Assembly: GCA_965248805.1 (NCBI GenBank)
Contig: CBDFKJ010000009.1
Span: 372,001-436,000 of the forward strand
DNA: 64,000 nucleotides
Reading direction: 5' to 3'
DNA from: CBDFKJ01 sp965248805
GTDB lineage: Bacteria > Pseudomonadota > Alphaproteobacteria > UBA6615
The position numbers were made by a program, and so were the translations under genes. Below the pieces are notes generated by a model. That model had not been told where the DNA came from. It did not search any database and saw only the letters and a program-made list of their open reading frames with translations. Shown piece by piece: positions 58,869 to 64,000 of the stretch (its first letter is position 1; every line of letters starts with the position of its first letter).

Positions 58869-60594
58869 TCCGGTCACGGCCTACGCGCGCGCGGTCACGC
58901 GCAAGCGCAAGCCGATCGCCGCCGGCCCTCATGTCCGGGCGGCCTGCGCGCGCCACCTGCGGGACCGGAAGGAGGGACAGGCGCGCGGGCTGGTCTGGGA
59001 CGTCGGTGCGGCCGACCGGGCGATCCGGTTCTTCCGGGTGGTGCTGCGGCTCAACAGCGGGGAGTACGAGGGCCGGCCGTTCGAGCTCCTGCCCTGGCAG
59101 TGCTTCGTCGTCGGCTCGGTGTTCGGCTGGAAGCGCGGCGACGGCACCAGGCGCTTTCGCCGGGTCTACATCGAGGCCGGCAAGGGCTGCGGCAAGTCGC
59201 CGCTCGCCGGCGGCGTCGGTCTGCTGATGCTGTGCGCCGATGGCGAGATCCGGGCCGAGGTGTACTCGGCGGCCTACAACCAGGCCCAGGCCGAGATCCT
59301 GTTCCGCGATGCGGTGGCGATGGTCGAGCAGTCGCCTGAACTGAGCGCCCGGCTGCAGGTCCACGGCGAAAAGCGCAAGACCCGGATCGACTACCTGGCC
59401 ACGCGCTCGTGGTTCCAGCCGATCTCGTCGGAGCGTCAGGGGCGGGGCAAGTCGGGGCCGAAGCCGCACTGCGCGCTGCTCGACGAGATCCACGAGCACC
59501 CGACCAACGCGACGGTCGAGTTCCTCGACGCCGGAGTGAAACACCGCAGGCAGCCGTTGACGTTCATGATCACCAACAGCGGCTCCGACCGCGAGACAGT
59601 CTGTTGAGAGTACCACGACTACGCCTGCAAGATCGCCGCGGGAACGCTCGAAGACGACAGTTTCTTCGGCTACGTGTGCGCGCTCGATGACGGCGACGAT
59701 CCGTTCAAGGACGAAGGCTGCTGGATCAAGGCCAACCCGAGCCTGCCGGGGGTGCCGGGCTACGACTATCTGCGCGATCAGGTGCAGGCGGCGCGCGGCA
59801 TCCCGTCGAAGCAGTACGTGGTCAGGCGCCTCAACTTCTGCGAATGGACGGAATCGGCCGAGGGCTGGCTGCCGCCTGAGATCTGGTTCCCGGCGCAGGC
59901 GGCGCTGGATATCTCGGAGTATGAGGGCTTGCCCTGCTATGGCGGCCTCGACCTCGCGATATCGAGCGATCTGACGGCGCTGGTGCTGGCGTTCGAGACC
60001 GGGCACCGGAAGTGGGACGTATTCTCGTTCTTCTGGATGCCGGGCGACCGGCTGCTGGAGCTTCAGGACCGCGACAACATGACGCCGCGCTACCAGCAAT
60101 GGCGCGACGAAGGCCATCTGTTCGCGCCGCCGGGCAAGGTGATCGACTACGAGCATGCGGCGCGTCTGATCGTCGATGTCTGTCTTCGCTTCGACGTGAG
60201 GGCCATCGCCTATGACCGGGCCAAGCTGGAACTGCTGGCGGCCGAGCTCGACAAGTCGGGCGCGACGGTGCCGCTGGTCGAGCACGGCCAGGGGTTCTAC
60301 AGGGCGCAGAAGACCGGGCTCTGGATGCCGGGATCGATCGAGGAAACGGAGGCGGCATTGATCGAGCAGCGGCTGCGCATCCACGAGAACCCGGTCATGA
60401 ACTGGTGCGTTGCCAGCGCGAACTGCGTCCCGAGCTCGATCGAGCCGACTGACCGTCGCTTTGACACGCGCAAGTCGTCGGGGCGGATCGACGGCGCGGT
60501 GGCGTTGGTGGAAGCCATCGGCGCGGCCTGCCATGCGGATTCGCTGGTGCCGCCGCCGAGCGTCTATCAGACGCGCGGCCTGCGGGTGATCTGA
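58822..60594 (+). pseudogene. Terminase large subunit with an in-frame TGA
   Basis: The frame from GTG 58822 has RFFRVVLRLNSGEYEGRPFELLPWQCFVVGSVFGWKR, the ATPase loop YIEAGKGCGKSPLAGG and Walker B HCALLDEIHEHP, and stops at TGA 59605–59607 after SDRETVC. It continues in the same frame with EYHDYACKIAAGTLEDDSFFGYVCALDDGDDPF. The nuclease domain (YGGLDLAISSDLTALVLAFE, AYDRAKLELLAAELD) follows, to a stop overlapping the portal ATG. Homologues have Trp at the stop position (VCWxYHxYA), so TGG changed to TGA. Packaging would fail unless the stop is read through. Confidence 0.9.
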
Positions 60595-62033
60595 TGGGCC
60601 GGTTGGCGGACGCGATGGTAGTGCTGTTCGGTGGCGAGGTCCGCGCGCACACGGGGCCGAGCGACGAGGCTCGGGCGCACGACGAGACCCAGGCGCACAC
60701 GGGGCCGAACGACGAGGCTCGGGCGCACGAGAAGCCGAGCGGCGAAACCCAGGCGCACGAGAGGCCGAGCGGCGAGGTCCGCGCGCACACGGGGCCGAGC
60801 GGCCACCCGCGCGACCCCGTCATCGCCTCGTGGCTGGGCGTCGGCGCGGCGAGCGCCTCGGGCCAGCCGGTCACCGTGCGGACGGCGCTGCAAGCCTCGG
60901 CCGTGTTCGCCTGCGTGCGCAACACGGCGGAGACGATCGCCTCGCTGCCGTGTCTGCTCAAGCGCGTGACACGCGACGACGCGGGACGCCGGCGCAGCGA
61001 GGAAGCGACGGAACACCCGCTGCATGGCGTGCTGCTGCACGCGCCGAACGGCTGGCAGACCGCCTTCGACTTCTGGGAGATGGTCGTCGAGCACCTGCAA
61101 CTGCGCGGCAACCACTATTCGCGGATCGTCCGCAACGGCGCCGGCCGGACAGTAGCGCTGGAGCCGATGCACCCCGACCGGGTGCGACCCTTCTGGACGC
61201 GGGACCGGCGGCCGGCCTACGAGCACCAGCCCGAGACCGGCGCGCGCGAGATCCTGCTCGCCGGCGAGGTGTTCCACGTCCGCGGGCCATTGCAGGGCGA
61301 CGGCCTGATGGGCATGACGCCGATCGCGATCCACCGCGAGACGATCGGCATGGCGCTCGCCAGCCGTGACTACGGTGCCCGGCTCTTTGCCAACGACGCT
61401 CGTCCGCGCGGCGTGCTGGAGGTGGACGGAGTTCTGGGCGAGGAAGCGTTCAATCGCCTCAGGGCGAGCTGGCGGGAGACCTACGCCGGGGAGAACCGGC
61501 ACGGGGTCGCGATCCTGGAGCAGAATGCAAAGTTCCACAGCATCGGCATGACGAACGAGGACGCGCAGTACCTGGAAACACGCGGCTACACGGATCTTGA
61601 GATCGCGCGGCTGTACCGGGTGCCGCCGTACAAGATCGGCATTCTTGAAAAATCGACGCTCAACAATGTCGAGCAGCAGAACCGGGCCTGGGTCACCGAT
61701 ACCCTGGTGCCGCTCGCACGCCGCATCGAGGACGCGATCAAGCGCGATCTGATGACGCCGCAGGGGCGGCTCCAATTCGCCGCGATGCTGGACTTCGGCG
61801 AACTGTTGCGCGGCGACGTGAAGGTGCAATCCGAGGCCCACGCCAAGGGTATTCAGTGGGGCTGGTACTCGCCCAACGATGTGCGCGAGCGCATCGGCGA
61901 GAACCCGATCGGTCCGGAAGGTGACGTCTATGTCAGCCCGGTCAACATGCAGCCGATGGCGGCGTTGATGGACGCAGGCACCGAGCCGCCGGAGCCCGAG
62001 CCCGAACCGGAGGACGACGAAGATGAGGAATGA
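60594..62033 (+). CDS. Phage portal protein (HK97 family)
   Basis: The 479-residue product forms the dodecameric portal ring. After a short start (MGRLADAMVVLFGGE) comes an unusual repetitive insert (about residues 16–70). The family domain follows: VRTALQASAVFACVRNTAETIASLPCLLKR, LHAPNGWQTAFDFWEMVVEHLQLRGNHYSRIVR, and RVPPYKIGILEKSTLNNVEQQNRAWVTDTLVPLARRIEDAI. The acidic C-terminus (EPEPEPEDDEDEE) is common. The ATG overlaps the terminase stop (ATGA-type), and its own end overlaps the protease gene by 11 bases. Confidence 0.93.
   Translation: MGRLADAMVVLFGGEVRAHTGPSDEARAHDETQAHTGPNDEARAHEKPSGETQAHERPSGEVRAHTGPSGHPRDPVIASWLGVGAASASGQPVTVRTALQASAVFACVRNTAETIASLPCLLKRVTRDDAGRRRSEEATEHPLHGVLLHAPNGWQTAFDFWEMVVEHLQLRGNHYSRIVRNGAGRTVALEPMHPDRVRPFWTRDRRPAYEHQPETGAREILLAGEVFHVRGPLQGDGLMGMTPIAIHRETIGMALASRDYGARLFANDARPRGVLEVDGVLGEEAFNRLRASWRETYAGENRHGVAILEQNAKFHSIGMTNEDAQYLETRGYTDLEIARLYRVPPYKIGILEKSTLNNVEQQNRAWVTDTLVPLARRIEDAIKRDLMTPQGRLQFAAMLDFGELLRGDVKVQSEAHAKGIQWGWYSPNDVRERIGENPIGPEGDVYVSPVNMQPMAALMDAGTEPPEPEPEPEDDEDEE
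60640..60802 (+). repeat. 30-bp tandem repeat inside the portal gene
   Basis: About six units of ~30 bases (one 21-base unit) encode variants of RAHTGPSDEA / QAHERPSGEV. The outer units are nearly identical in DNA (GCGCGCACACGGGGCCGAGC occurs at both ends). The reading frame is kept, so the repeat number can change by slippage. Confidence 0.85.
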
Positions 62034-62601
62034 CCGCGAGCGCCGCGCACTGCATGGCGCCGAGCTGCGCGCCGAGCCCTCCGAGGGCGCGCAGCCGGTG
62101 ATCATCGGTCACGCGGCGGTGTTCGACAGCCTGAGCGAAGATCTGGGTGGCTTCCGTGAACGGATCGCGCCCGGCGCCTTCGCCGCCACCATCGCCGAGG
62201 ACGATATCCGCGCGCTGTTCAACCACAGTTCCGACCAGGTGCTGGGCCGCAACCGCGCCGGCACGCTTCGTCTCGCCGAGGACGACACCGGCCTGTCGGT
62301 TCGTATCGAGCCGCCCGACACGAACGCCGCGCGAGATGTGGTGACTCTGATCGGGCGCGGCGATGTCAGCGGCATGTCGATCAGTTTTCGGACGCTCACC
62401 GACGAATGGAACATCGAGGACGGCGAGCCGGTGCGCACGCTCCGGGCCGTTCGCCTTTTTGACGTCTCGCCGGTGACATTCCCGGCCTACGCGCAAACCG
62501 ATGTCGCGGTGCGCTCGCTCGAAGCCTTCCGCGAGACCCTCAAGCCGCCTGTGCCATGGCGGCGCAATCTCGCCCGCCGGCGTCTCCACCTTCTGACCTA
62601 G
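62023..62601 (+). CDS. HK97-family prohead protease
   Basis: The 192-residue U35 serine protease cleaves scaffold and capsid during head maturation. It has GHAAVFDSLSEDLGGFRERIAPGAFAATI, ALFNHSSDQVLGR with the catalytic His, and GRGDVSGMSISFRTL with the nucleophile Ser, then VRLFDVSPVTFPAY. It lies between portal and capsid in the normal order. Confidence 0.94.
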   Translation: MRNDRERRALHGAELRAEPSEGAQPVIIGHAAVFDSLSEDLGGFRERIAPGAFAATIAEDDIRALFNHSSDQVLGRNRAGTLRLAEDDTGLSVRIEPPDTNAARDVVTLIGRGDVSGMSISFRTLTDEWNIEDGEPVRTLRAVRLFDVSPVTFPAYAQTDVAVRSLEAFRETLKPPVPWRRNLARRRLHLLT

Positions 62602-62626
62602 GACACTCGACAAACCAGAAAATCGC

Positions 62627-62650
62627 GGCCGGCACATCGCCGGCCTTCTT
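62627..62650 (+). terminator. Hairpin between protease and capsid genes
   Basis: GGCCGGC–ACATC–GCCGGCC followed by TTCTT is a stem-loop 26 bases after the protease stop. It may partly terminate or protect the capsid mRNA, which needs higher expression than the upstream genes. Confidence 0.6.
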
Positions 62651-62717
62651 GTTGGCGACCACCGCACCGGGTGCCGGTGGCGCGATCCTTCCTGTACCCG
62701 AAACACGGAGCTGACCC

Positions 62718-63953
62718 ATGAAACTCAACGAACTCTTGGAGAAGCGGGCCAAGGTGGTCGCCGACGCCCGAGCCATCCTCGACGCGGCCCAGGCGGAGAG
62801 CCGCGATCTCTTGGACGAGGAGTCCGCCAGGTACGACGCCCTGATGGCGGAGGCCGGCAAGCTCGCCGACAAGATCAAGCGCGAGCAGCAGTTGCTGGAG
62901 CAGGAACGCGCCATCGCCGCCCAGGACGCTCCGGAGAACCGGGGTGCCGGCAACGCTGGCGGCGAGACCCGCGACCGGCCGACGCTGGCCCTTGACGGCT
63001 TCCGGTCATGGCTTCGCGGCGGCGCCGGCGGCGCCGTGCGGGCGGACCCCGACGGCTTTCAGGAGTTCCGCGACCTGTCCGCCGGTGTCGATACCGAAGG
63101 CGGGTTCCTGGTCACGCCCGAGCGCTTCGTCACCTCGCTGATCAAAAAAATCGACGACATGGTCTACATCCGCGGGTGGGCCACGGTGCAGATGGTTGCG
63201 GGAGCGTCGAGCCTCGGGGCGCCGTCGCTCGACGCCGATCCGGACGATGCGGATTGGACGACCGAGTTCGGGACCGGCCGGGAAGACGACGCGATGAAGT
63301 TCGGCAAGCGCGAGCTGCATCCGCACCCGCTGGCCAAGCGGATCAAGATCTCCAACGACCTGATGCGCCGCTCGGTCCTGCCGGCGGAGAGCATTGTCCG
63401 CGACCGCCTAGCCTATAAGTTCGCGATCACACAAGAGAAGGCGTTCCTGCTCGGACATGGCGCCAACCAGCCGCTCGGCGTGTTCGTGGCGTCCGATGAC
63501 GGCATCAGCACCAGGCGCGACGTGAGCGCGGATAACGATGCCGCGGCGGTCACCTTCGACGGTCTGCAGAACGCCAAGTTCGCTCTGAAGGCCGGGCACC
63601 GCCGCAACGCGCGCTGGATGTTCCACCGCGACGGGATCAAGCAGCTCAGCAAGATCAAGGACGCAGACGGGCGCTATATCTGGCAGGAGTCGCACCGGGT
63701 CGGTGAGCCGGACCGTCTGCTGGGGCTGCCGTACTTCGAATCGGAGTTCGTGCCCAACACGTTCACGACCGGGACCTATGTCGGGATCCTGGGCGACTTC
63801 TCCTACTACTGGATCGCCGACGACATCCAGCTGCAGATGCAGCGCCTCGCCGAGCTGTACGCCGAGACCAATCAGATCGGGATCATCGCGCGAGCGGCCA
63901 CCGACGCCATGCCGGTGCTCGAAGAAGCCTTCGTGCGCGTCCAGCTGGGCTGA
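62718..63953 (+). CDS. Major capsid protein (HK97 fold)
   Basis: The 411-residue product has an N-terminal coiled-coil delta domain (MKLNELLEKRAKVVADARAILDAAQAESRDLLDEESARYDALMAEAGKLADKIKRE), removed by the protease in relatives. The HK97 capsid fold follows: FRDLSAGVDTEGGFLVTPERFVTSLIKKIDD, RELHPHPLAKRIKISNDLMRRS, LGHGANQPLGVFVASDDGIS, and ILGDFSYYWIADDIQLQMQRL near the end. The last 47 bases of the window contain AAAGGA, probably the ribosome site of the next gene. Confidence 0.95.
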   Translation: MKLNELLEKRAKVVADARAILDAAQAESRDLLDEESARYDALMAEAGKLADKIKREQQLLEQERAIAAQDAPENRGAGNAGGETRDRPTLALDGFRSWLRGGAGGAVRADPDGFQEFRDLSAGVDTEGGFLVTPERFVTSLIKKIDDMVYIRGWATVQMVAGASSLGAPSLDADPDDADWTTEFGTGREDDAMKFGKRELHPHPLAKRIKISNDLMRRSVLPAESIVRDRLAYKFAITQEKAFLLGHGANQPLGVFVASDDGISTRRDVSADNDAAAVTFDGLQNAKFALKAGHRRNARWMFHRDGIKQLSKIKDADGRYIWQESHRVGEPDRLLGLPYFESEFVPNTFTTGTYVGILGDFSYYWIADDIQLQMQRLAELYAETNQIGIIARAATDAMPVLEEAFVRVQLG

Positions 63954-64000
63954 GGCATCCGCACCGGCGTGAGGCCGGGCTGAGCTAGCACCCTAAAGGA

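Noticed and set aside
59605..59607. Stop-codon recoding (TGA as Trp) in the phage
   Set aside because: Several neighbouring phage genes use TGA as their natural stop and no suppressor tRNA is visible; a point mutation is simpler.
60640..60802. CRISPR-like repeat array
   Set aside because: The ~30-base repeats are directly tandem without spacers and stay in the portal reading frame.

Overview
The window is GC-rich (roughly two thirds G+C) chromosomal DNA of an alphaproteobacterium, most likely Rhodospirillales-like. Evidence for this is the prkA–DUF444 pair, the rsmB–rpe–heparinase–purH gene order, a cpdR-type cell-cycle regulator beside N-formylglutamate amidohydrolase, an aerobic-type cobB, and an OtsA/GH15/OtsB trehalose cluster. 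Host DNA runs from 1 to about 42,620. From the tRNA-Val(GAC) gene at 42,550 to the right-hand edge the DNA is a decayed prophage region that continues past the window.

Host region, left to right. 1–3.8 kb: end of a membrane protein, cobB, a YcgN-type cysteine-cluster protein, and a GNAT gene cut in two by an IS630 element. 3.8–12 kb: a 1145-residue cyclase/AAA/TPR signalling protein, an RraA–DUF1194 in-frame fusion, class I fructose-bisphosphate aldolase, a rhodanese, a Tat-exported intradiol dioxygenase-like protein and a nitroreductase. 11.7–16 kb: a rearranged locus where prkA is intact, its partner DUF444 has lost its C-terminus, SpoVR is absent and a DUF1501 gene has lost its 5' end. 16–28.6 kb: rsmB, rpe, heparinase II/III-like and purH, with a polysaccharide module (nucleotide-sugar dehydrogenase, full-length IS630, glycosyltransferase, WecA-like transferase, CapD-like dehydratase) between the last two. 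28.6–38.8 kb: a long minus-strand run of otsB, GH15, otsA, glk, a gamma-glutamyltransferase homologue, MATE, an unknown protein and an MFS permease, mostly overlapping or a few bases apart. 39–42.5 kb: agmatinase-like hydrolase, lytic transglycosylase, N-formylglutamate amidohydrolase and a frameshifted cpdR.

Prophage region. A tyrosine recombinase lies directly behind the tRNA-Val 3' end. Next come minus-strand accessory genes: a Panacea-domain protein overlapping a small membrane protein (a candidate toxin–antitoxin pair), and an unknown 249-residue protein followed by a PIN-domain gene shredded by an IS5-family element, an IS630 relic and a third transposase relic. An HK97-type structural gene set follows, in an impossible order: connector, HicAB, adaptor, gp10, DUF2513, DUF3168, tail tube, tail chaperones and tape-measure start come first, then ParB-like, TerS, TerL, portal, protease and capsid. 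Two copies of a 372-bp piece of one gene (a presumed antirestriction methyltransferase) mark the two joints. The simplest reading is two related prophages in tandem, each with a large internal deletion that created a chimeric ORF. Several structural genes are also broken (16-bp and 4-bp duplications, an insertion, a TGA in the large terminase), so the region is probably defective. It keeps a canonical GGGAAAC slippery site for the tail-chaperone frameshift and an apparently intact hicAB.

Four IS630 copies are present. One (21.8 kb) has a full-length N-terminus. Three others (2.5, 45.2 and 49.7 kb) share one internal deletion and altered left end, so a shortened form has itself been mobile. 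I found no rRNA genes and no CRISPR array.
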